Both the position numbers and the translations under genes were made by a program. A stretch of DNA of 64,000 bases, from assembly GCF_010500245.1 (NCBI RefSeq), contig NZ_JAAGOX010000053.1:62001-126000 (forward strand), in the 5' to 3' direction. A model generated the notes under the pieces. That model made no database searches. It was not told the DNA's origin and worked only from the letters and a program-made list of their open reading frames with translations. The first letter of the stretch is position 1; each line of letters opens with the position of its first letter. This document shows, piece after piece, positions 8,694 through 17,119 of this stretch. This DNA is from Ruegeria sp. PrR005. GTDB lineage: Bacteria; Pseudomonadota; Alphaproteobacteria; Rhodobacterales; Rhodobacteraceae.

Positions 8694-10060
8694 AGTCCCA
8701 AGGCACCATCGCCGGTATCCGCCGCGACCGTATCGACACCCTAGCCCGCCACGAGGCGGAACGCTTTGTATCCACCCGGCCCAGGACGCGCGCCGCATTG
8801 GACTCTGGCGCAGACCAATTTCTAGACGGTGTTCCGATGCACTGGATGCGTGACTGGCCGATGCCCTTTCCCATGCTGGTGGCCGAGGCGCGCGGCGCCC
8901 GGCTGACCGATATCGACGGGCATGTGATCGACGATTTCTGTCTGGGCGATACCGGGTCGATGTTCGGCCATTCACCTGAGCCGGTGGCGCGGGCGATCCG
9001 GACCCAGGCCGATATCGGCCTGACCTACATGCTGCCGACCGAGGCCGCGCTGGAATCGGCGGCACTTTTGACCGAGAAATTCGGCGATTTCCACTGGCAG
9101 ATCGCCACCACCGCCTCGGACGCCAACCGGTTCGCCTTGCGCGTCGCCCGCGCTGTCACGGGCAAAGCCAAGGTGATCGTGTTCCACGGTTGCTATCACG
9201 GCGCGGTAGACGACTCGATGGTGGAACTGCATCAGGGCCAGACCCGGACCCGTCCCGGCCTTGCCGGGCAGGTGACCGACCTTGCCACGCTGGCAGTCGC
9301 CTGCGAGTTCAACGACCTGAACTCGGTCGAATCGGCGCTCCGTGCCGGGGATGTGGCCGCCATCCTGACTGAACCGGTCATGACCAACAGCTGCATGGTG
9401 TTGCCCGATCCCGGGTTTCTGGACGGCCTGCGCGCACTGGCCACGCAGTATGGCGCGCTCTTGATGATCGACGAGACGCATACGCTGTCCTCCGGCCTGG
9501 GCGGATACACCGGCGTATACGGGCTCGACCCCGATGTTTTTGTCGTCGGCAAATGCGTTGCAGGCGGCATGCCCACCGCGGTCTGGGGTCTGCGTCCCGC
9601 CGTGGCCGAGGCCTGGCGCATATATGACGATGCCCGTCCGGGCGGGCATTCCGGGATGGGCACCACCCTGTCCGCCAACCCGATGCAATTTGCCTGTCTG
9701 GCCGCCAATCTGTCGCAGGTCATGACCGCCGGCAACTATGCCCATATGGAGGCCGGGGCCGAGCGACTGGCCACCGGGCTGTCCGAGAGTATCGCCCGCC
9801 ATGGCGTACCATGGCACGTGGTGCGTGTCGGAGCGCGGGTGGAGTTTATCTGCGCCCCGGGCCCGCTGAAGAACGGAACCGAGGCTGCAACCGCCCATAA
9901 GCCGGAGCTAGAGGCCGCCATCCATACCGCTCTTTTGAACCGGGGCTGTCTGATCGCGCCCTTCCACAACATGATGCTGGTCAGCCCGGTCACCTCGAAC
10001 GAACAGATCGACCGGCTGATTGCAACCTTCGACGATATCCTGACCGAACTTCTGACCTGA
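8687..10060 (+). CDS. Class III PLP aminotransferase / aminomutase-like protein
   Basis: Fold-type I PLP enzyme related to glutamate-1-semialdehyde aminomutases and aspartate aminotransferase family members. Visible are the cofactor loop HGCYHGAVD, MIDETHT (with the PLP-binding Asp) and VVGKCVAGGMP (with the Schiff-base Lys). Taking the ATG at 8687 gives 457 residues; 8663 would add eight. It stands immediately upstream of a glutamine-synthetase-like gene and the cyanophycin genes in one orientation, so it may deaminate or supply an amino donor in that pathway. Substrate unknown. It is not hemL-like in context, since ALA is made by the hemA product further along. Confidence 0.82.
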   Translation: MVESQGTIAGIRRDRIDTLARHEAERFVSTRPRTRAALDSGADQFLDGVPMHWMRDWPMPFPMLVAEARGARLTDIDGHVIDDFCLGDTGSMFGHSPEPVARAIRTQADIGLTYMLPTEAALESAALLTEKFGDFHWQIATTASDANRFALRVARAVTGKAKVIVFHGCYHGAVDDSMVELHQGQTRTRPGLAGQVTDLATLAVACEFNDLNSVESALRAGDVAAILTEPVMTNSCMVLPDPGFLDGLRALATQYGALLMIDETHTLSSGLGGYTGVYGLDPDVFVVGKCVAGGMPTAVWGLRPAVAEAWRIYDDARPGGHSGMGTTLSANPMQFACLAANLSQVMTAGNYAHMEAGAERLATGLSESIARHGVPWHVVRVGARVEFICAPGPLKNGTEAATAHKPELEAAIHTALLNRGCLIAPFHNMMLVSPVTSNEQIDRLIATFDDILTELLT

Positions 10061-10071
10061 GGACAAAGACC

Positions 10072-11460
10072 ATGACCACCCCCTGCCCCTCGGGCGCAAC
10101 CCTGGCCGAGGCCGAAGCCTTTCTCGAAGCCAACCCGGATATCGAGGCGGTCGATATCCTGCTGCACGATTCCAACGGCATCGGGCGCGGCAAGATCATC
10201 CGCCGGCACGAGTTGTCCTCGCTCTACAAATCCGGTCGCCACATGCCGATCTCGATCCTTGGCCTCGACATCTGCGGCGAGGATGTGCACGAAACCGGTC
10301 TGATCTGGGATCAGGGCGACGGCGACCTTCGCGCCTGGCCCATTCCCGGGACGCTCAAGCGGCTGCACAACACAACGCCGCCCCGGGCCGAGGTGTTCAT
10401 GTCGCTCTACGAACTGGACGGCACACCGATGACCAGCGATCCGCGCCATGCCTTGGCGCGCCAAGTCGAATTGCTGGCCGCCGAAGGGTTGAAGCCCGCA
10501 GGCGCGTTCGAGCTGGAGTTCTTTCTGCTCGCCAACGAACTGGATGCCGACGACAAGGCGCAGCCCGCGCGCGACGTGCTGGATGGCCGCCGCTCGCACA
10601 AGACCGAAGTCTATTCGGTCGATCATTTGCATGGCATGCTGCCGCTGTTCTCGGACGTTTACCAAGCCGCCGAGCTGGCCGGGATCAAGGCCGAGACCCT
10701 GATTTCAGAATACGCGCCGGGCCAGTACGAGTTGACCCTGCACTATCGCGAGGACGTGTTGCAGGCCGCCGATGACCTGATCCGGCTCAAGCGGATCGTG
10801 CGCGCCCAGGCCCGCGCCCATGGGGTGACCGCCTGTTTCATGGCCAAACCGGTCGAGGAATATGCCGGGTCCGGCATGCATTTCCACGTCTCACTCCAGG
10901 ATCGGGACGGCCGCAACGTGTTTGCTGAACAGGAAGAAGGCGAATGGACCGAAACCGTCCTGCACGCCATCGGCGGGATGCGGGACACGATGGCGGAATC
11001 GATGCTGGTCTTTGCTCCGCATGCCAATTCCTGGCGGCGCTTTGCCAACCAGAGCTATGCGCCGATCTCGACCAACTGGGGTGTCAACAACCGCTCGGTG
11101 GCACTGCGTATTCCAGCGGGTGACATTCGCGCGCGCCGGATCGAACACCGCCCCTCGGGCGTGGATGCCAATCCCTATCTGGTCGCAACAACCGTGCTTG
11201 CCGCCATCCGGCACGGATTGAAGAACCGGATTGATCCCGGCCCCGAGACCATCGGCAACGGCTATGACGAAGGTCAGGACGATCACATGCCGCGCGACTG
11301 GCGCACCGCGATTGATGCTGCGCGCGACTCGGCCTTTCTCAAGGACGCGCTTGGCGAGGACATGCACCGGACCTTTGTGGCCGTCAAAGCCGCCGAATAC
11401 GCTCGGGTCTGTCGCACGGTGTCAAAGCTCGACTTCGATCTCTATCTGCACACGGTCTGA
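10072..11460 (+). CDS. Glutamine synthetase family protein (PuuA/GlnA3-like)
   Basis: A 462-residue glutamine-synthetase-fold ligase. The N-terminal beta-grasp domain is followed by the catalytic domain, with GAFELEFFL (Glu metal ligands), GSGMHFHVSL and the nucleotide/Arg region NNRSVALRIP. Sequence style and length resemble gamma-glutamylpolyamine synthetases (PuuA) and GlnA3/GlnA4 proteins more than housekeeping GlnA, and I see no adenylylation-tyrosine region. It may gamma-glutamylate an amine such as agmatine or putrescine derived from arginine released from cyanophycin; that is inference from the neighbours. It begins 11 bp after the aminotransferase, with GAGGA in front. Confidence 0.85.
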   Translation: MTTPCPSGATLAEAEAFLEANPDIEAVDILLHDSNGIGRGKIIRRHELSSLYKSGRHMPISILGLDICGEDVHETGLIWDQGDGDLRAWPIPGTLKRLHNTTPPRAEVFMSLYELDGTPMTSDPRHALARQVELLAAEGLKPAGAFELEFFLLANELDADDKAQPARDVLDGRRSHKTEVYSVDHLHGMLPLFSDVYQAAELAGIKAETLISEYAPGQYELTLHYREDVLQAADDLIRLKRIVRAQARAHGVTACFMAKPVEEYAGSGMHFHVSLQDRDGRNVFAEQEEGEWTETVLHAIGGMRDTMAESMLVFAPHANSWRRFANQSYAPISTNWGVNNRSVALRIPAGDIRARRIEHRPSGVDANPYLVATTVLAAIRHGLKNRIDPGPETIGNGYDEGQDDHMPRDWRTAIDAARDSAFLKDALGEDMHRTFVAVKAAEYARVCRTVSKLDFDLYLHTV

Positions 11461-11530
11461 ACCCGCCGCGTCAGCCATAACTTGACCTTCGCCCGGACCT
11501 GCGTCATGTCAGAACGTCGGGGGGAATGGC

Positions 11531-11656
11531 ATGTCACAGGCGGCCGGAGTGTCCGGAACCGGCATGCGGTTCCGGGACAAGATCGGCGGCGCACCCTGGC
11601 ACAAACACCTGCGCCCGCAACGGAAAGTAGGATCAGATGTGCCCCGCACCTGTTGA
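11531..11656 (+). CDS. Possible 41-residue basic ORF before cyanophycinase
   Basis: In the 176-bp gap between the glutamine synthetase and cyanophycinase, an ATG at 11531 is preceded by GGGGGGAA at good spacing. It opens a 41-codon frame that runs 20 bp into cphB in another frame. The peptide begins MSQAAGVSGTGMRFR and is rich in Gly, Arg, Lys and His in its middle. Nothing is recognised. It may be a real small protein, a translational leader for cphB, or noise. Confidence 0.3.
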   Translation: MSQAAGVSGTGMRFRDKIGGAPWHKHLRPQRKVGSDVPRTC

Positions 11657-12536
11657 CGAAAGCACCCCGCGCGGGTTCATCATCCCGATCGGCGGCGGCG
11701 AAGACCGCGTCAAGGAAATGCAGATTCACCGCCGGTTTGTCGAACTGTCGGGCGGCGCGGATGCCGATATCGTGGTGATCCCGACCGCCTCGATGCTGGA
11801 AGAGACCGGACCGGATTACAATCGCATCTTCTCGGAACTCGGTGCGGGCCGGGTCGAGTTTCTGCCGATCTCGCGCCGGGCTGATTGCGACAACCCTGAT
11901 TTCGCAGGAATGCTGGACCGGGCCACCGGCATATTCATGACCGGCGGCAACCAGCTGCGCCTGTCGGCGATTCTGGGCGGCACGCTGGTCGCGCAGAAGA
12001 TTCGCCGCCGCAACGCCGCCGGTGTGCCCGTTGCCGGAACGTCCGCCGGAGCCTCGATCATGTCCGAGCACATGGTAGCGGGAGGCAGTTCCAACGCTGG
12101 CCCTGCCGAGGGAAACATTACCCTGGCACCCGGAATGGGTCTGACAAACGCGGTGATCATCGACCAACATTTCACCCAGCGCAATCGCCTGGGCCGGTTG
12201 CTAACCGCCTCATCTTTCAACCCGTTTCTGATCGGGCTGGGGATTGACGAGGATACCGCCGCCTTCATCGGGCCCGACAACGTGTTCGAGGTGGTGGGCA
12301 GCGGAACGGTCACCGTCGTAGACGCCAGCCACCTGACCCATTCCTCGATGTGGGAGGCGCGGCGGGGCCAGGCGCTCAGCTTGCTCGGTCTGCGGCTTGA
12401 CGTTCTGGGTGAAGGGTGCCGTTATGATCTGACTGCGCGGCAGGCGTTTCCACCTGACGAGCATCTGGCGTTCTGCACCCTGCCCGACCGATCCGGCAAC
12501 AGCGGCGCCACGGGGGGGAAGACTCAACTACAATAA
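11637..12536 (+). CDS. cphB: Cyanophycinase (S51 serine peptidase)
   Basis: Cyanophycinase, an exopeptidase that cuts the multi-L-arginyl-poly-L-aspartate polymer cyanophycin into beta-Asp-Arg dipeptides. The nucleophile elbow GTSAGAS (about 135-141) carries the catalytic Ser; MTGGNQLRL (about 100-108) and DQHFTQRNRLGR (about 178-189) are family features. 299 residues, typical. It has AGGA 5 bases before the ATG and is followed after 11 bp by cphA, so degradation and synthesis of the polymer are encoded together. No gene for an isoaspartyl dipeptidase was seen in the window. Confidence 0.92.
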   Translation: MCPAPVDESTPRGFIIPIGGGEDRVKEMQIHRRFVELSGGADADIVVIPTASMLEETGPDYNRIFSELGAGRVEFLPISRRADCDNPDFAGMLDRATGIFMTGGNQLRLSAILGGTLVAQKIRRRNAAGVPVAGTSAGASIMSEHMVAGGSSNAGPAEGNITLAPGMGLTNAVIIDQHFTQRNRLGRLLTASSFNPFLIGLGIDEDTAAFIGPDNVFEVVGSGTVTVVDASHLTHSSMWEARRGQALSLLGLRLDVLGEGCRYDLTARQAFPPDEHLAFCTLPDRSGNSGATGGKTQLQ

Positions 12537-12547
12537 CGGGGAGCCAT

Positions 12548-15349
12548 ATGAAAGTAGTCTCGACCAATGTCTTTGTCGGCCCGAACGTCTGGGCCAGTTT
12601 TCCGGTCATCCGACATGTCATCGACTTGGGACTGCTCGAAGAATGGCCCTCGGCCCGGATCGGGCCCGAGTTTATCGACGGGTTGATCGCGGCACTGCCG
12701 GGACTGGCCGAACACGGCTGCTCATACCGCGAACCCGGCGGCTTCATCCGCCGCCTGCGCGAGGACGAAGGCACCTGGCTGGGACACGTTCTGGAACATT
12801 GCGCCATCGAGGTGCAGAACGTCGCCGGTTCTGACGTGACTTTTGGACGGACCCGGGGCACCGGAGAGCCCGGCCAGTACAACATGGTCTACGAATACCG
12901 TCAGCGCGATGTCGGGTTAGAGGCCGGCAAGCTGGCGATCCGCCTGCTGATGCATCTGCTGCCGCAGGCGCTCAAGGACCAGATCGACTATGAGTTCGAC
13001 CCCGAGTTCGACTGGAATGACGAATTGCGCAGCTTTGTCCTGCGGGCGCAGCGCAAGGAATTCGGCCCATCGACCGGTTCGCTGGTCAAGGCCGCGCAAG
13101 CGCGCGACATCCCCTGGATCCGTCTGAACGAAGGCTCTCTGGTGCAATTCGGACATGGCAAGTTCCAAAAACGCATCCAGGCCACCATCACCTCGGAAAC
13201 CAAACATATCGCGGTCGAGATCTCCTGCGACAAGGAAGACACCCACAACCTGCTGAACGACCTCGGCCTGCCGGTGCCGCAACAGCGCATGGTCTATTCC
13301 GAACGCGAGGCGGTGCGTGCGGCCGAGCGCATCGGCTATCCGGTGGTGATCAAGCCGCTGAACGCCAATCACGGGCGCGGCGTGTCGATCAACCTCAATA
13401 CACCCGCAGAAGTCGAAGCAGGCTTTGCCGAGGCAAAGGAACATTCCAAGAGTCGTGCCATCCTGGTCGAAAGCTTTATCACCGGGTTCGATCACCGCAT
13501 GCTGGTGGTCAACAACAAGCTGGTCGCGGTGGCCAAACGTGTGCCGGGCCATGTGGTCGGCGACGGGACCCATACCATCGCCGAATTGGTCGATATCGTG
13601 AACCAGGATCCGCGCCGGGGCATTGGGCACGAAAAGGTTCTGACCAAGCTGGAACTCGATACCCAGGCCAATCGCCTGATGGCCGCCGCCGGTGTGGCCG
13701 AAGAGACCGTATTGCCCGCAGGCGAGATATTCTATCTGCGCTCGACCGCGAACCTGTCCACCGGTGGCACCGCCATCGACCTGACCGACGTGGTGCATCC
13801 CGACAACCGCGACATGGCCGAACGCGCCATCATGGCGGTCGGCCTCGATGTCGGCGGGGTCGATTTCCTGATCGACGACATCACCAAATCCTACAAGGAT
13901 ATCGGCGGCGCCATTGTCGAGGTCAACGCAGCCCCCGGTTTCCGCATGCATGTCGCCCCGTCCGAAGGTCAACCCCGCGATGTGGCGGGCCGGGTGATCG
14001 ACATGCTGTTCCCGGCCGGGGAACAGACCCGCATCCCGATCGCCGCAATCACCGGCACCAACGGCAAGACAACGACATCGCGCATGCTGGCACATATCAT
14101 GAAGACCAGCGGCAAGATCGTCGGCATGACCTCGACCGACGGCGTCTATGTCGATGGCAAGCTCAGCGTCAAGGGCGACATGACCGGGCCGAAATCAGCG
14201 CAGATCGTGCTGCGTGACCCGGCGGTGGATTTCGCCGTGATGGAGACCGCACGCGGTGGGCTGGTGCGCTCGGGGCTGGGATATCAGCGCTCGAATGTTG
14301 CCGCCTGTCTCAACGTGTCGGCCGATCACCTTGGCCTTGGTGGCATCGACACGGTCGAGGAGCTGGCGGTCGTCAAACGGGTGGTGGTCGAAAGCGCAAC
14401 CGACACAGCCGTGCTGAATGCCGACGACATCAATTGCCTGAAAATGGCCGATTACGCCGATGCGGACACGATCTTTTACGTCACCACCAGCCCCAACCAC
14501 AGCTTGGTGAAGGAACATATCAAGGCGGGCGGCAAGGCGATCGTGCTGGAAAAGGGCATGAACGGCGACATGCTGACGATCTATGACAACGGGCTGCATA
14601 TCCCCGTTCTGTGGTCACACCTGATCCCGGCCACGCTGGAGGGCAAGGCGCTGTTCAACGTGCAGAACGCCATGTTCGCGACCGCCATGGCCTATAGCTT
14701 CGGGGTCGATCTGGACAATATCCGTCATGGGTTGCGTACCTTTGACACCAGCTATTTCCAGGCGCCGGGTCGGATGAACGTCTATGACGAGCATCCGTTC
14801 AAAGTGATTCTCGATTATGGTCACAACCCCGCCGCCCTTGGTGCCATGGCCGAGCTTGCGGACCGGATGGAGATCAAGGGTCGCAGGCTATGCGTGGTCT
14901 CGATGCCCGGAGACCGCCGCGATCAGGATGTCGTCGATGCCGCGGCCGCGCTGGCCGGTCATTTCGACCAGTTCATCTGCAAGGCAGATGATCGGCGCCG
15001 TGGGCGTGGTCATGACGAGATCCCCCAGATGCTGCGCCAGGCGCTGATGCAGAACGGAGTGGATGATGCGGCGATCACCGTCATCCCCGACGAGGTCGAG
15101 GCCGTCAATGCCGGTCTTGGCATGGCCGCGCCCGGTGATCTGCTGGTCATATTTGGCGACGACACCACCCGCTGCTGGAAACAGATCATCTATTTCAACG
15201 CGCCGGGCGATCAGCCAAAACCGAAGGGGGCCTCTGCCACCCGACAGCCTGTGGCCACATTCGAGGACATGTTCGACACTGACCAGACCCTGATCCGGGA
15301 CGAACGCGGCGTGCGCCTCGCCCGCGACATCAGCGAAAACGCCGACTGA
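12548..15349 (+). CDS. cphA: Cyanophycin synthetase
   Basis: Non-ribosomal polymerase that adds Asp to a polyaspartate backbone and Arg to each side chain, using two ATPs per unit. Three domains are visible: an N-domain (about 1-165) with GPNVW and later FGHGKFQKR; an ATP-grasp domain (about 210-485), with VVIKPLNANHGRGVSI and VDFLIDD..VEVNAAPG; and a Mur-ligase-like domain from about 495, with P-loop GTNGKTTTSR (about 502-511), YGHNPAAL and an SADHLG segment. At 933 residues it is slightly longer than usual (about 870-900). All catalytic segments look intact. GGGGAG precedes the ATG. Fifteen bp downstream comes a second, shorter CphA-like gene. Confidence 0.95.
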   Translation: MKVVSTNVFVGPNVWASFPVIRHVIDLGLLEEWPSARIGPEFIDGLIAALPGLAEHGCSYREPGGFIRRLREDEGTWLGHVLEHCAIEVQNVAGSDVTFGRTRGTGEPGQYNMVYEYRQRDVGLEAGKLAIRLLMHLLPQALKDQIDYEFDPEFDWNDELRSFVLRAQRKEFGPSTGSLVKAAQARDIPWIRLNEGSLVQFGHGKFQKRIQATITSETKHIAVEISCDKEDTHNLLNDLGLPVPQQRMVYSEREAVRAAERIGYPVVIKPLNANHGRGVSINLNTPAEVEAGFAEAKEHSKSRAILVESFITGFDHRMLVVNNKLVAVAKRVPGHVVGDGTHTIAELVDIVNQDPRRGIGHEKVLTKLELDTQANRLMAAAGVAEETVLPAGEIFYLRSTANLSTGGTAIDLTDVVHPDNRDMAERAIMAVGLDVGGVDFLIDDITKSYKDIGGAIVEVNAAPGFRMHVAPSEGQPRDVAGRVIDMLFPAGEQTRIPIAAITGTNGKTTTSRMLAHIMKTSGKIVGMTSTDGVYVDGKLSVKGDMTGPKSAQIVLRDPAVDFAVMETARGGLVRSGLGYQRSNVAACLNVSADHLGLGGIDTVEELAVVKRVVVESATDTAVLNADDINCLKMADYADADTIFYVTTSPNHSLVKEHIKAGGKAIVLEKGMNGDMLTIYDNGLHIPVLWSHLIPATLEGKALFNVQNAMFATAMAYSFGVDLDNIRHGLRTFDTSYFQAPGRMNVYDEHPFKVILDYGHNPAALGAMAELADRMEIKGRRLCVVSMPGDRRDQDVVDAAAALAGHFDQFICKADDRRRGRGHDEIPQMLRQALMQNGVDDAAITVIPDEVEAVNAGLGMAAPGDLLVIFGDDTTRCWKQIIYFNAPGDQPKPKGASATRQPVATFEDMFDTDQTLIRDERGVRLARDISENAD

Positions 15350-15363
15350 TCGGAGGGGCCGGC

Positions 15364-17103
15364 ATGGACCGGATCGAACAGCTTGAAACGGCACTGACGA
15401 TTGTCAGCGCGACCTCGGATCTCATCCGGGTCGAGGATGCCCGCCGCCTGACCGGCCCGGGATTGTTGTGGAACCGGCCCGGCGCGGTGATGGATGTGTT
15501 CTTTGACAGGCTGGAGCCCGAACGGGTGACCAGCCTATGGATGCATCACGCGCGCCGGGTGCTCGACGCCCTCGGCTGGCGGGAAGAGGCGGCAGTAACG
15601 CGGATCTTTACCGGTGGCGCCAACCTCGCCCTTTCGGCTCCGATGGACCAGCTCTATTCGGCGATCTTCGCCGCCCAAACCGCCTGGCATTTCTGCGCCG
15701 CCGAGCTGCTGGGCGAGCAACCGGACGATTTCGACCGGATGATTTTCGACTTGCGCGGAGTCATGGAGACCGAGGCGAACCCGGCTCTGATCGCGCTGAT
15801 CCGTGCGGCCGAAGAACATGGGATCGATATCCTGTGCGACGACGATGCCGTTTCCATCGGTCACGGCACCGGCAGCCGGACCTGGCCCGTCGACGCCCTG
15901 CCCGCCCCCGATCAGGTCGATTGGGCGGCGCTGCATGACATCCCCATGGCCTTTATCACCGGCACCAATGGCAAGACGACCACGACTCGCCTGCTCGAGG
16001 CGATTGCCCGCGCCTCGGGCAAGACAGCCGGTCTCACCTCGACCGAGTTTGTCCGGGTGGGCGACGAGATCCTCGACCGAGGCGACTACTCGGGCCCGGG
16101 TGGCGCCCGCATGCTGCTGCGCGATCCAAGGCTGGAGATTGCCTGCCTCGAAGTGGCGCGCGGCGGTATCCTGCGGCGCGGCCTGCCGACCCGTGCCGCC
16201 CGCGCCGCCGTGGTCACCAATGTCGCCAACGACCATCTGGGGCAATATGGCGTGAACACGGTGCCGGAACTGGCACAGGCGAAATTCGCCGTGCACCGGG
16301 CTCTGGCCCCCGGCGGGGTTCTGGCCCTGAACGCCGACGATGCCTTTGTACGGGCAGAGGCCGCCCGGACCGAGGCGAACATCTGGTGGTTCTCGCTCGA
16401 CCCCGAGCGCGCCGAGATCCGCGCCGCAAGAACGGCCGGACAACCTTGTACCTATTTGCGCGGAGAGACACTGGCGTTCTTCGACGGCACCGCAGAACAG
16501 GACATTCTGGCGGTGGCTGACGTCCCAATCACCATGAACGGGGCGGCCCGGTACAATGTGCTGAACGCGCTGGCGGCGCTTTGTCTTGCGCTGGCCATGG
16601 ACATTCCCGTTGCCGCCATTCGGCAGGGTCTGCGCAACTTCCGCCCCGATCCCATCGACAACCCCGGCCGCTGTAACGAGTTCGCTCATAACGGCGCCCG
16701 GGTGTTTGTGGATTTCGCCCATAATCCGCATTCCATCGCCGCCGTTTGCGAGGCCTTGGCCAACCTGCCCGCCAAACGCCGCTTCATCATGCTGAGCCAC
16801 GCAGGCGACCGGTCGGATCAGGATATCCGCGATGTGACCACCACCGCGCTTGGTTTCCAGCCCGACGTCGTTGTCGCCGCTGAGCTGCCGGACTATCTGC
16901 GCGGTCGTCAACTGGGAGAGATACCGGCGCTGATCGAACAGGCCGCCACCGGTGCGGGCTTGGCAAAGACCCAAATCCAACGCGCGGATTCGCCGACCGA
17001 CGCCGCCCGGATGATCCTGGATCAAGTCAATCCCGGCGACCTGGCTTTATTGCTGGTCCTGTCGGAACGCGACCGGGTGTTTGCCCTACTCGAGGACCGT
17101 TAG
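15364..17103 (+). CDS. CphA-like Mur ligase lacking the ATP-grasp domain
   Basis: A 579-residue protein related to the preceding cyanophycin synthetase but missing its central ATP-grasp domain. Residues about 28-185 resemble the CphA N-domain (GPGLLWNRPG corresponds to the GPNVW region; VSIGHGTGSR to the FGHGKFQKR region). They run directly into a complete Mur ligase module: P-loop GTNGKTTTTR (200-209), ANDHLG (about 290) and DFAHNPHS (about 452-459). It can therefore activate one carboxylate and form one amide or isopeptide bond, but should not extend an aspartate backbone. Its start is 15 bp after cphA with AGGGG in front. Its role, whether a side-chain amino acid other than Arg, modification, or a helper subunit, is unknown. 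Confidence 0.85.
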   Translation: MDRIEQLETALTIVSATSDLIRVEDARRLTGPGLLWNRPGAVMDVFFDRLEPERVTSLWMHHARRVLDALGWREEAAVTRIFTGGANLALSAPMDQLYSAIFAAQTAWHFCAAELLGEQPDDFDRMIFDLRGVMETEANPALIALIRAAEEHGIDILCDDDAVSIGHGTGSRTWPVDALPAPDQVDWAALHDIPMAFITGTNGKTTTTRLLEAIARASGKTAGLTSTEFVRVGDEILDRGDYSGPGGARMLLRDPRLEIACLEVARGGILRRGLPTRAARAAVVTNVANDHLGQYGVNTVPELAQAKFAVHRALAPGGVLALNADDAFVRAEAARTEANIWWFSLDPERAEIRAARTAGQPCTYLRGETLAFFDGTAEQDILAVADVPITMNGAARYNVLNALAALCLALAMDIPVAAIRQGLRNFRPDPIDNPGRCNEFAHNGARVFVDFAHNPHSIAAVCEALANLPAKRRFIMLSHAGDRSDQDIRDVTTTALGFQPDVVVAAELPDYLRGRQLGEIPALIEQAATGAGLAKTQIQRADSPTDAARMILDQVNPGDLALLLVLSERDRVFALLEDR

Positions 17104-17119
17104 GACCAGTCCCTAGAGG

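Noticed and set aside
15535-17025. A 496-codon open frame antisense to the CphA-like ligase
   Set aside because: The plus-strand frame contains P-loop and Mur ligase motifs; the antisense frame contains none.
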